Shown here: one piece after another, positions 52,187-61,008 of the stretch
How the letters are laid out: the number at the start of each line of letters is the position of its first letter
Numbering within the stretch: the stretch's first letter is position 1
Origin: CAXMRP01 sp965216515
GTDB lineage: Bacteria; Pseudomonadota; Alphaproteobacteria; Rhizobiales; Afifellaceae
Reading direction: 5' to 3'
Assembly: GCA_965216515.1 (NCBI GenBank)
Contig: OZ244173.1
Location: 806,001-870,000 of the forward strand
Length of the DNA stretch: 64,000 nt
Notes under the pieces: model-generated
The model's database searches: none
What the model was told of the DNA's origin: nothing
Seen by the model: only the letters and a program-made list of their open reading frames with translations
Made by a program: the position numbers and the translations under genes

Positions 52187-54211
52187 ATGCGCCGCGCGCT
52201 GTTCGCAATCATCCTGCTTCTGACCACCGGCGGCATATCGTCGGCCAGCGTCGACGGCGAGCGCTATCTGAGGGGTCTGGTCGAACGCCTCGCCTCCACG
52301 CCCGGATGGCAGGCAAGCGTCGAGGCCTATACGTCGCAGAACGAAACTTCGGTTGCCCGGGGCGTCGTTCTGTCCGGGACCGAAGTCGGGATCACGTTGG
52401 CAATCGACAGCATCGCGATCGCCGATTTCCAGGCCACCGGTGCCACGGCGTTTCGCGGATCCGCTCTCCGGATCACCGGATTGGAACTGACTGGCGCCAA
52501 CTTCGTTCTTCACGCCGCCGAAATCGACGTCGCCAATCTCACGGTTCCGGAATGGCAGCCGTTTGAGTTTGACGCAGCGCGCCCGTTCACATCCTATTTC
52601 CGGATCTTCACGTCGCTGTCGGCCATCGGGTTCACGTCCGCCACGATCCCCGAAATACGCCTGGAACAGACCCTGCCGATCGCCGATGGCGGAACGATCA
52701 ACCAGGTGGCCCGATACACCGACATCGCCGCCGGCAACATATCCGCCGGGGTCATGGATGTGCTCACCAGCGGGGAGATCGCTCTCACCCAGACCGGCGG
52801 GCCGGTGGCCGTCGAGTACACAATTGAAACCACCAGGGCATCGCATCTGGACCTCACCAATTATTTCGGTGTGTTCACATCGACGAAAACACATCCCCCC
52901 GGGGCCGAGCGCCCGTGGATTCGGATTGCCGACACGCTCCGCATCGGGGCGATCGACTGGAAGGCCGGCCAGGAGATGTCCGGGCAGATCGCAGCCATGA
53001 ACACCTCCGCTTTCGACGTCCGCGAACCGGAGCGACCGGTCATGGAGGTTTTCGAGAAACTGTATTCCGGCGCGATCGCTTCCAGACCCGAAGAGTTTCT
53101 TTCCGTCATGTCACCCCTGCTGGACCTGTATGGCAGTTTCCGGATCGGGGAATGGTCGATGGACGGCCTGTCCCTTCAGGTTCCGGCCAACAACACCCGG
53201 TTCGCTGTGGACCGGATCATCGTCCAGGACGCCTCGGCCGCCGGCATCGGGCGGTTCGGCCTGGAAGGTTTCGCCCTGACCGCGCCGCACGCGTCTGCGG
53301 TCCTGGATCGTCTGGATTTCGGCGACATCGGATTTCCCGACAAGGCGGATGTCGTCCGGTTTATCGAGCTAAGCATCGAAATGGAAAGCCAGCCGCCGGA
53401 CGAAGCGCGAAATGCGGAAATGGCGCTGCTCGTCCAGCGAATGATCCCGAGCGCCGACAGGTTCCTGCTCGCCAGCCTCCTGGTGCAAACGCCGATGAGC
53501 GCCGACCCCGTGGCCCTGAAGGAAGCCGCCTACAATGTCACCCGGCGCATCCTGGGCGTGCCGGTCTCCTACACCGCCCGACTGGACAAGCTTGCGATTC
53601 CGGTTGCCGTCATTCCCGATCCGCAGAACAGGTTCGAATGGATCCGGGCCCGGGGCGTGGAGAGCTTTGTCACCGACATGGCCGGCGTCACGGAGACATC
53701 CGACGAGGGGAACCTTCATGCCGAGGTGGAACTGCGCACCGACCGGCTGTTCGAGTTCGCCATGTCCGCCGATCTGGCCGGCTGGAACGAGACGGCGATC
53801 CAGGCGATCACCGACCCGGCCCTTTACACGGCGCAGCCGGACCTGTCCGCGCTCATGGACAGGCTCTCCGGTCTCTTGTTCGGCGGATTTTCGCTCGCTG
53901 TCACCGATCGCAACCTTGTCGCGGCGGTGATGGATATTGTGGCGAAGGACAACGGTCTGGACCGGGCCACCTATACCGCACAGCTCAAGGCGGCGCTGCC
54001 GTTCTTTCTCGGTGCCCTGCAGAATCCTGACCTGCAGGCAAGCGCCGCCGATGCGCTGGGGAAATTCCTGGACGGTGGGCACACATTGACGCTTGCCGCC
54101 GAACCGGTGGCCCCCGTTCCGGTCCCGGCCCTGATCGAAACCGGGATGGCCAGGCCGTTTGCGCTTTTCGACCTGGTCGGGTTCCGGATCACCGCCGAAC
54201 CGGTGAACTGA
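52187..54211 (+). CDS. Exported protein of unknown function, tandem paralogue 2
   Basis: 674 residues from the ATG at 52187, which has GGAGG 9 bases upstream and starts a clean signal peptide (RRALFAIILLLTTGGISSAS). Long beta-rich body with repeated strand patterns (ARGVVLSGTEVGITLAIDSI, GSALRITGLELTGANFVLHA, YGSFRIGEWSMDGLSLQVPA). The C-terminus (KAALPFFLGALQNPDLQASA, LTLAAEPVAPVPVPALIE) aligns by eye with paralogues 1 and 3; the N-terminus (YLRGLVERLASTPGWQASVE) matches paralogue 3. Nearly twice the length of paralogue 1, suggesting an internal expansion. Function unknown. Confidence 0.85.
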   Translation: MRRALFAIILLLTTGGISSASVDGERYLRGLVERLASTPGWQASVEAYTSQNETSVARGVVLSGTEVGITLAIDSIAIADFQATGATAFRGSALRITGLELTGANFVLHAAEIDVANLTVPEWQPFEFDAARPFTSYFRIFTSLSAIGFTSATIPEIRLEQTLPIADGGTINQVARYTDIAAGNISAGVMDVLTSGEIALTQTGGPVAVEYTIETTRASHLDLTNYFGVFTSTKTHPPGAERPWIRIADTLRIGAIDWKAGQEMSGQIAAMNTSAFDVREPERPVMEVFEKLYSGAIASRPEEFLSVMSPLLDLYGSFRIGEWSMDGLSLQVPANNTRFAVDRIIVQDASAAGIGRFGLEGFALTAPHASAVLDRLDFGDIGFPDKADVVRFIELSIEMESQPPDEARNAEMALLVQRMIPSADRFLLASLLVQTPMSADPVALKEAAYNVTRRILGVPVSYTARLDKLAIPVAVIPDPQNRFEWIRARGVESFVTDMAGVTETSDEGNLHAEVELRTDRLFEFAMSADLAGWNETAIQAITDPALYTAQPDLSALMDRLSGLLFGGFSLAVTDRNLVAAVMDIVAKDNGLDRATYTAQLKAALPFFLGALQNPDLQASAADALGKFLDGGHTLTLAAEPVAPVPVPALIETGMARPFALFDLVGFRITAEPVN

Positions 54212-54214
54212 GGT

Positions 54215-54253
54215 TCAGCCCTTCGGCGGCGGGATCAGGCGCAGGTGCAGGTC
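54215..54253. repeat. 39-bp direct repeat, copy 1 (displaced copy of aspS 3' end)
   Basis: Identical over 39 bases to 56500-56538, which is the last 13 codons (stop included) of aspS on the minus strand. This copy lies 3 bp after the stop of paralogue 2 and is not part of any complete aspS. The two copies bracket paralogue 3, with a period of 2285 bp. Confidence 0.95.
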
Positions 54254-54328
54254 AGGTGCGCTGGTCCGACACGGACTGGACCAATAGGGTGGACAGGCCG
54301 GGATTCCGGCAATCGGAAAGGATGCGCC

Positions 54329-56448
54329 ATGATCCGCAGTCTGCTGGCGATCATTGTTGTATTTTTCGCCGGTTCAGGACCGGCCGTCGCCGATCCCGCC
54401 ACCGAGGAACTGCTGCACGGACTGATCCGCGGCATCGACGACCTGCCTGACTGGTCGGCGCGGGCCGATGAGATCTACTCGTCCGGTGACGACACGATGA
54501 TGCGCGGATTGGTCATCCGACATGCCAGATTTCCGATATCCCTGGCTGTAAGAGCTTCGGTCGGCCGCGGACTGAACGGATCGGCGGAAAACGGCTTCGC
54601 CGCGGAAAGAATACGGGTTCATTCCGCAATTCTGGAATTCGGCAGCGTCAATATCTCAGTGGGCAAACTGATCGCCAGTGCCGTGCGGCTTCCGCCGGGC
54701 GATTTTGAATTCATCGACCGCTCCGAAGGCCATGTTTCGATCCCCCGGGTCCTGCGCTATCTCGCCCGGTCCGAAGCCCGGTCCGTTGAGATATCGAGCG
54801 CGGCGACGGAGCAACTCTCACGCATAAAGAAGAAGAAACGGCGGACGCCGAACAAGTCGAGCATTCCCGCCTCACCTTACAATCTCGGCGGGAACAGCAA
54901 GTTCCTCAGCGACAGAACAAGCAGGTTCTTTTCCATCGAACTGACCAATCTGGAGGCCGGTCGCCTGGAATCGGTCCTTGTAGGCGGTACAACAAGCACC
55001 AGTCGGCTGATCGGAAACGCCGGTGAATTCCAGTTCGGGCAGCTACAAGGTCGCAACATCAGGATCGCGGCGCTTGCCGATCTCGTTGAGGCTTACGCCC
55101 GCGACGCGCCGGCGTCCCCGTCAGCATGGTTCGAGATCGCCGATCAGGTGGTGGTGAAAAACCTTCGCCACAGTTTCACTAACGAAATGAAGTTGGAGGC
55201 TCGGCAACTCGCGCTTTCCGGCCTGGACCTTCGTCATCCCGGCAAATCCGCCGATACACTGATCGATGGCAAAACACCGGGCACTTCCAGGCGGGAGCGA
55301 CGATCCCGAAGGCCCCTGCTGTCCGGTTACCGCAGCATGGTCGGATCACTGCGCGCCCGGGTCGTGCAGATGGAAGGGGCGGCCTATTCCACCGGGAGGG
55401 CCGCCGGCGCGACCTTGGCTCGCGTTGAGGCGGAAAACCTGTCATCGCAGGCCGCCAGCCTTCTCCTGCTGGAGCAACTGGAAATCACCAGGTCATCGCG
55501 CCGCGCGCGCGCAACGTCGCAACAACGCCGACCCGCAAACGATCACATCTTCGGCTTTCGCACGCTTCGCATGACCGGTGTCGAATTCGCACAACTGGAA
55601 AATTTCCGGGCTCTTTCCACAGATATCGCAATTCATGGGCTTTTACCGACTATCCTGGGGAGCGGGTCGTCCCAGTGGAATGCCCTGCCCGCGTTCGATA
55701 TGCTGGACTGGAGCGACATCTACTACAAAATCGGCATGGCGGAACCGCTCTCGATCCGGAAGATCGAAGCCACTGTCACCGAACGCGCCGGACGAAGCCC
55801 GTTGGCGGATCGTTCCAATTTGACAGGATCAATGTCCCGTTTGTCTTCCTGGTCGAAATAGATGCTGACGCGTTACAGCTAAAGTCCCTTGGATATGAAA
55901 CCTTTGTCTTCAACTCGAAGGCAAAATTCGACTGGACTCGCCAGAGCGGAAGACACGAAACAATTTTTTCTTTGGAAGGGGTGGATATCGGTGACCTTGA
56001 ATTCGAATCAACATTATCGGGCCTGACCGGAGAATTCTTCGACGCCAAGGAGGGCGCGTCCGGCGGGGACAACGTGGATGACGGGATTTCGCGCCAATCC
56101 GACGTCCACCTTATGCGTGGCCGGGCAGCGGTAACCGACCGTTCCCTGGTTTCACGGATTACGCGTGTCATGGCCAAACGAGCGAATATCAACCCGGATC
56201 AGTACCGCGCGCATACCAAAGCCGCGCTGGCCTTCATGCTGGCGGGTCTCGGTAACCACCCTTTCCGCGAAAAGGCCATTGCCGCAGCGCAATCCTTCCT
56301 TGACGGAAACAAACGCCTGACGGTCTCGCTGAACCCGCCGGAACCGTTTTCTTTCGCCGATCTGGCTCGAAAGAGACAATCATCGCTGCCTAAACTGTAT
56401 GAGCTCCTTGGCATCGATATCCAGGCGGCCCCGGCGCCGGCCCAATGA
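54329..56448 (+). pseudogene. Tandem paralogue 3 of the exported family, frameshifted
   Basis: Starts at the ATG 54329 (AAAGGA upstream) with signal peptide IRSLLAIIVVFFAGSGPAVA, followed by LLHGLIRGIDDLPDWSARAD, like paralogue 2. The first frame runs 510 codons to a TAG at 55859-55861, but from about 55780-55830 the family-like sequence moves to the frame ending at 56448 (FQFDRINVPFVFLVEIDADA through KAALAFMLAGLGNHPFREKA and LTVSLNPPEPFSFADL). The frame change fits loss of one base or gain of two; I see no slippery heptamer. Restored, the protein would be about 706 residues. The gene is visibly more A/T-rich than its neighbours, with basic stretches such as RIKKKKRR, and is flanked by the 39-bp repeats. 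Confidence 0.78.
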
Positions 56449-56499
56449 GCGGCGGCCGGTCCCGGCGCGCAGGCGCGCTTGTGGCGGGCTGAAAGGCCC

Positions 56500-56538
56500 T
56501 CAGCCCTTCGGCGGCGGGATCAGGCGCAGGTGCAGGTC
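56500..56538. repeat. 39-bp direct repeat, copy 2 (native aspS 3' end)
   Basis: The 3' terminal 39 bp of aspS, encoding the DLHLRLIPPPKG end and stop codon on the minus strand; identical to 54215-54253. Sequence identity stops abruptly at both ends of the 39 bp. Confidence 0.95.
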
Positions 56539-58323
56539 GCGAAGCTGCCCGGCGGAGACGTCGGACGGCGCCCCCATCAGCAGGTCCTCGGCCTGCTGGT
56601 TCATGGGGAACATCACCACTTCGCGCAGATTGTCCTCGCCGCACAGCAGCATGACGATGCGGTCGATGCCCGGCGCGATGCCGCCGTGCGGCGGCGCGCC
56701 ATATTGCAGGGCGCGCACCATGCCGCCGAACTTCTCTTCCAGCACCGCCGCGTCATAGCCGGCGATGGCAAACGCCCTGGCCATGATGTCGGGCCGGTGA
56801 TTCCGGATGGCGCCGGACGACAATTCCACGCCGTTGCAGACGATGTCGTACTGATAGGCCAGCACCTCCAGCGGGTTGAGGTCTTCCAGCGCCCCCATCT
56901 CGCCCTGGGGCATGGAAAACGGATTGTGGGAGAAGTCGACCCGCTTTTCCTCCTCGTTCCACTCGAACATCGGGAAATCGGTGATCCAGCAGAATTCGAA
57001 CCGGTCGCGGTCGATCAGATCCAGTTCCTCGCCGATGCGGGTGCGCGCCCGGCCGGCGAACTCGGCGAACCGGCGCGGCATGCCGGCGGTGAAGAACACC
57101 GCGTCGCCGTCGCCAAGGTCCAGTTCCGCCCGCAACGCCGCCACCGCTTCCGGCCCGATATTCTTGGCGATCGGTCCCGCCCCTTCGCCGTCGCGGAAGA
57201 TGATGTAGCCCAACCCCGGCTGGCCCTCCTGTTGCGCCCAGTTGTTCATGCGGTCGCAAAAGGCGCGGCTGCCGCCACCCTTGGCGGGGATCGCCCACAC
57301 CCGGCAATGGTCCTGGTAGAAATGCTGGCGATCATATTCGTCGACATGGTCCAGGCTGGAATAGGATTTCAGCTGTTCGGCAAAGATCCGGAAACCGGAC
57401 TGGTAGAAGGTCCGCGACACATCGACCATCTCGATCGGGTTGCGCAGGTCCGGCTTGTCGGTTCCGTATTTTCGCAGCGCATCCCACCAGGCGATGCGCG
57501 TAAAGTTTTCGCTGACCGGCTTGCCATCCCCGAATTCCACGAACAGATCCCGGAGCACCGGCTCCACGGCGGCGAACACATCCTCCTGGGTCACGAAGCT
57601 CATCTCGATGTCGAGCTGGTAGAATTCCCCCGGCGACCGGTCGGCGCGCGCATCCTCGTCGCGGAAGCACGGCGCGATCTGGAAATAGCGGTCGAACCCG
57701 GCCATCATGATCAGTTGCTTGAATTGCTGCGGCGCCTGCGGCAGGGCGTAGAACTTGCCCGGATGCATCCGCGAAGGCACCAGGAAGTCCCGCGCCCCCT
57801 CCGGCGAGGAGGCGGTCAGGATCGGCGTCTGGAATTCGAAGAACCCCGCCTCGCGCATTCGCTGGCGGATCGAGCCGATGATCGCCTGCCGCCTCATGAT
57901 ATTGGCGTGGATGCGATCCCGGCGCAGATCCAGGAACCGGTATTTCAGCCGCGTCTCCTCCGGATAGTCCTGATCGCCGAACACCGGCAACGGCAGCTCC
58001 GGCGCCTCCGAAAGCACGTCGATGGCGCTGGCGAACACCTCCACCTCGCCTGTCGGCAGGCCGCGATTGACGGTGTCGGCCGTGCGCGCCTTCACCGTGC
58101 CGTCGACACGGATGCACCACTCCGCACGGAGCGTCTCGGCGGTGGCGAAGGCCGGCGAATCGGGATCGGCAACGACCTGGGTCAGCCCGTAATGGTCGCG
58201 CAGGTCGATGAACAGGACGCCGCCGTGATCGCGGACCCTGTGAACCCAGCCGGAAAGCCGGACAGTCTGGTCAACGTGATCGGCGCGCAGCGCACCGCAG
58301 GTATGCGAGCGGTAGGTATGCAT
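56500..58323 (-). CDS. aspS: Aspartyl-tRNA synthetase
   Basis: 607 residues, class II synthetase of the bacterial type, with N-terminal OB-fold anticodon-binding domain (QTVRLSGWVHRVRDHGGVLF), motif 2 region (FRDEDARADRSPGEFYQLDI) and C-terminal motif 3 (APPHGGIAPGIDRIVMLLCG). A GAD insertion domain is expected in the middle. In alphaproteobacteria it is often non-discriminating, charging tRNA-Asn too when the amidotransferase is present; not decidable here. Convergent with the tandem paralogues, and its 3' end is duplicated upstream of paralogue 3. Confidence 0.97.
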   Translation of the reverse strand: MHTYRSHTCGALRADHVDQTVRLSGWVHRVRDHGGVLFIDLRDHYGLTQVVADPDSPAFATAETLRAEWCIRVDGTVKARTADTVNRGLPTGEVEVFASAIDVLSEAPELPLPVFGDQDYPEETRLKYRFLDLRRDRIHANIMRRQAIIGSIRQRMREAGFFEFQTPILTASSPEGARDFLVPSRMHPGKFYALPQAPQQFKQLIMMAGFDRYFQIAPCFRDEDARADRSPGEFYQLDIEMSFVTQEDVFAAVEPVLRDLFVEFGDGKPVSENFTRIAWWDALRKYGTDKPDLRNPIEMVDVSRTFYQSGFRIFAEQLKSYSSLDHVDEYDRQHFYQDHCRVWAIPAKGGGSRAFCDRMNNWAQQEGQPGLGYIIFRDGEGAGPIAKNIGPEAVAALRAELDLGDGDAVFFTAGMPRRFAEFAGRARTRIGEELDLIDRDRFEFCWITDFPMFEWNEEEKRVDFSHNPFSMPQGEMGALEDLNPLEVLAYQYDIVCNGVELSSGAIRNHRPDIMARAFAIAGYDAAVLEEKFGGMVRALQYGAPPHGGIAPGIDRIVMLLCGEDNLREVVMFPMNQQAEDLLMGAPSDVSAGQLRDLHLRLIPPPKG

Positions 58324-58536
58324 GGTGAAGGACCGGATGGCATGAGGAACGATGCGGCCCGTAAAGCGCAGACCGCGCCCGGCCTGTCAAGCCGCGCCGT
58401 GCACCGGCCGGCCCGTTTGCCCCCGATCCGTGCACATGTGCCATGCGCCAAACCCACGTGACAGCTCGATCGGATTGGGATACGGCAACGACAGTGGGCC
58501 GGAATTCGCTTGCCGGGCCCATGCCCGGTGCGACCG

Positions 58537-59796
58537 ATGACCCGAATTGTTCCGCTCTTTCCACTGTTGATCGCCGCCGGCATCCTCCTGGCCGCAAACG
58601 GCATGATCGGCACGCTGATCGCGCTGCGGGCCGACCATGAGGGCTTCGCGCCGATCGCCATCGGCCTGGTGAGCGCCGCCTATTTCTGCGGCTACCTGAT
58701 TTCCGCCTGGCTGACACCGCGCCTCATCGCCGCCGTTGGCCATATCCGCACCTTTGCTGGCCTGAGCGCCCTTGCCGCTGTCATCACGCTGATTTTGGCA
58801 ATGGTCATCGATCCCTGGGTCTGGGCGGCGATCCGCGCCGTCATGGGATTCTGTTTCGCCGGGCTCGCGACCACCATCGAGAGCTGGCTCAACGCCCGCA
58901 GCACCAACGAGGATCGCGGCCGCGTGCTGGCCGTCTACCGGGTGCTGGACATTGCCGCAGTGACCGGCGGCCAGTTCCTGCTGCCGGTCTTTCCGATCGG
59001 CGGTTTCGAGATATTCTCGCTGGTGGCGATCTTCTACTGTCTGTCGCTGGTCCCCGTCGCCCTAGGCGACCGCTCGCGGCCCCGGCCGCCGGAGCGGTTC
59101 CGGTTCGAGATCACCGCCATGTGGCGGATTTCGCCGCTTGCCTGCATGGGTTGCGTCGCCATCGGCCTGACCAACAGCGCGTTTCGCCTCATCGGCCCCC
59201 TGTTCGCCAAGGAATCGGGTCTGAATGTATCGGGCATCGCCTTTTTCATCACCGCCGGCATTGTCGGGGCGGCGGTTTCCAACATTCCCTTCGGCTGGTT
59301 TTCCGACCGCTACGGCCGCCGCATCAGCGTCATCATCGCCACCATCGGCGCCACGCTGGCGGGATTCTACCTGAGCCTGTTCGCCCGCGCGCCCATGGAG
59401 ATCTACGCCGGCGTCTTCGCCTTCGGCGCCTTTGCGCTGCCGCTTTACTCGCTTTCCGCCGCCCACGCCAACGACCAGACCGACGACGATTCCTATGTCC
59501 TGGTCGCCGCCGGCCTGAGCTTCTTCTATTCGACAGGTGCCATTGTCGGTCCGCTCGTGGCCGCCATCGTTATTGAAACATTTGGTCCGGCCGCCTTCTT
59601 TACCTATACCAGTATCGTGCACAGCCTGCTGCTGGTGATCACGCTCTATCGCATGTATGCACGGCGGGCACCCGCCACCGGCCGCACCCGGTTTGTGTCG
59701 CTTTTGCGCACATCGCCGGTTTTCTTCAGGCTGGCCCGGAAATCCGTGCGCAATCCCGCACCCTCACGGCGACAGGGCGGGGACGAATCGGTATAG
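58537..59796 (+). CDS. MFS transporter, YcaD/CynX-like
   Basis: 419 residues from the ATG at 58537; a frame-matched ATG nine codons earlier is possible, and neither has a clear ribosome site. Twelve hydrophobic spans. Seen: LIALRADHEGFAPIAIGLVS, YFCGYLISAWLTPRLIAAVG, the SWLNARSTNEDRGRVLAVYR loop typical of the YcaD-type permeases, and motif A in the second half (GWFSDRYGRRISVIIATIG). Substrate unknown. Followed after 7 bp by rnd, so probably co-transcribed. Confidence 0.85.
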   Translation: MTRIVPLFPLLIAAGILLAANGMIGTLIALRADHEGFAPIAIGLVSAAYFCGYLISAWLTPRLIAAVGHIRTFAGLSALAAVITLILAMVIDPWVWAAIRAVMGFCFAGLATTIESWLNARSTNEDRGRVLAVYRVLDIAAVTGGQFLLPVFPIGGFEIFSLVAIFYCLSLVPVALGDRSRPRPPERFRFEITAMWRISPLACMGCVAIGLTNSAFRLIGPLFAKESGLNVSGIAFFITAGIVGAAVSNIPFGWFSDRYGRRISVIIATIGATLAGFYLSLFARAPMEIYAGVFAFGAFALPLYSLSAAHANDQTDDDSYVLVAAGLSFFYSTGAIVGPLVAAIVIETFGPAAFFTYTSIVHSLLLVITLYRMYARRAPATGRTRFVSLLRTSPVFFRLARKSVRNPAPSRRQGGDESV

Positions 59797-59803
59797 GTCA
59801 TTC

Positions 59804-60997
59804 ATGAACGACACACGTTCCGACATCCGCGTAATCACCGAGACCGATGAACTCGCGCGATTTTGTGCAAGCTGCACCGACACGCCGTTTGTTACCGTCG
59901 ACACCGAATTCATGCGGGAAAACACGTTCTGGGCCCAGCTCTGCCTGATCCAGATCGCCGCCAGCGATCGCGCCGCCATCGTCGATCCCCTGGCCGACAC
60001 CATCGATCTCGGTCCGTTCTACGAGTTGATGGCCGACAAGGCGGTGACCAAGGTTTTCCACGCCGCGCGCCAGGATATCGAAATATTCGTCAAACAGTCC
60101 GGCGCCGTGCCCACGCCCCTGTTCGACACCCAGGTGGCGGCCATGGTCTGCGGTTTCGGCGACCAGATTAGCTACGATCAACTGGTCGGCCGCATCACCG
60201 GAGAGCGCATCGACAAGTCGTCGCGCTTCACTGACTGGTCGCGCCGGCCCCTGACGCCGCGCCAACTCCGCTACGCACTGTGCGACGTGACCTATCTGCG
60301 CGACGTCTATGATCATCTCGACCAGACCCTGCGCGAGCAGGAGCGCCTGCACTGGGTGGCCGAGGAGATGGCGTTGCTGGCTGATGCCGACACCTACCGC
60401 ACCCATCCCGAGGACGCCTGGCAACGGCTGAAGATGCGGGTGCGCAAACCGCGCCAGCTGGCGGTGATGCAGGAACTTGCCGCGTGGCGGGAGCGCGAGG
60501 CGCACAATCGCGATATTCCGCGCAATCGCGTCATCAAGGACGATGCCATCTACGAGATCGCCCTGCAGCAGCCGCGCGACAGGGAGGCCCTGGGCCGCCT
60601 GCGCGCCCTGCCCCGCGGATTTGAGCGCTCCGCCATGGCCGCCGGCATCGTGGAGGCTGTCGAAAGCGCCCTCGCCCTGCCCGATGACGACCTGCCCAAA
60701 CTGCCGCGCCCCAGGCAGGCGCCGGAAAACGCCGGCGCCGTCACCGAACTCCTGAAGGTGCTCTTGAAGATGGTCGCCGAAGACCACGGCGTGGCCAGCC
60801 GCATTATCGCCACCGTCGACGACCTGGAGAAGATCGCCGCCGACGACGAGGCCGATGTCGCCGCCTTGCGCGGCTGGCGGCGCGAACTGTTCGGCAACAA
60901 GGCGCTGGCCGTCAAAAGCGGCCGGCTGGGACTTGCCATGGCCGCCGGCGGCGTCACCACCGTGGCGCTGGATGCCTTCGCCCAGGCGGCTGAATAG
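59804..60997 (+). CDS. rnd: Ribonuclease D
   Basis: 397 residues, 3'-5' exoribonuclease of tRNA maturation. The DEDDy exonuclease domain shows FVTVDTEFMRENTFWAQLCL (Asp/Glu of ExoI), VFHAARQDIEIF (ExoII) and LTPRQLRYALCDVTYLRDVY (ExoIII with Tyr and Asp). An HRDC domain follows about residue 210 (QLAVMQELAAWREREAHNRD). The ATG at 59804 is chosen 7 bp after the MFS stop; the earlier open frame overlaps that gene. Order aspS-rnd-ppx-ppk is rhizobial. Confidence 0.94.
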   Translation: MNDTRSDIRVITETDELARFCASCTDTPFVTVDTEFMRENTFWAQLCLIQIAASDRAAIVDPLADTIDLGPFYELMADKAVTKVFHAARQDIEIFVKQSGAVPTPLFDTQVAAMVCGFGDQISYDQLVGRITGERIDKSSRFTDWSRRPLTPRQLRYALCDVTYLRDVYDHLDQTLREQERLHWVAEEMALLADADTYRTHPEDAWQRLKMRVRKPRQLAVMQELAAWREREAHNRDIPRNRVIKDDAIYEIALQQPRDREALGRLRALPRGFERSAMAAGIVEAVESALALPDDDLPKLPRPRQAPENAGAVTELLKVLLKMVAEDHGVASRIIATVDDLEKIAADDEADVAALRGWRRELFGNKALAVKSGRLGLAMAAGGVTTVALDAFAQAAE

Positions 60998-61008
60998 GCC
61001 GGCCCGCC

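Noticed and set aside
55780..55861. Programmed -1 frameshift in paralogue 3
   Set aside because: No X-XXY-YYZ heptamer or downstream pseudoknot is visible; a mutation or sequence error is simpler.
54254..56499. Insertion sequence or transposon between the 39-bp repeats
   Set aside because: No transposase or integrase frame and no terminal inverted repeats; the repeats are too long for a transposon target duplication.
58510..58536. Nine-codon longer start of the MFS gene next to rnd
   Set aside because: No ribosome site and not hydrophobic; the ATG at 58537 fits the first membrane span better, though neither is proven.
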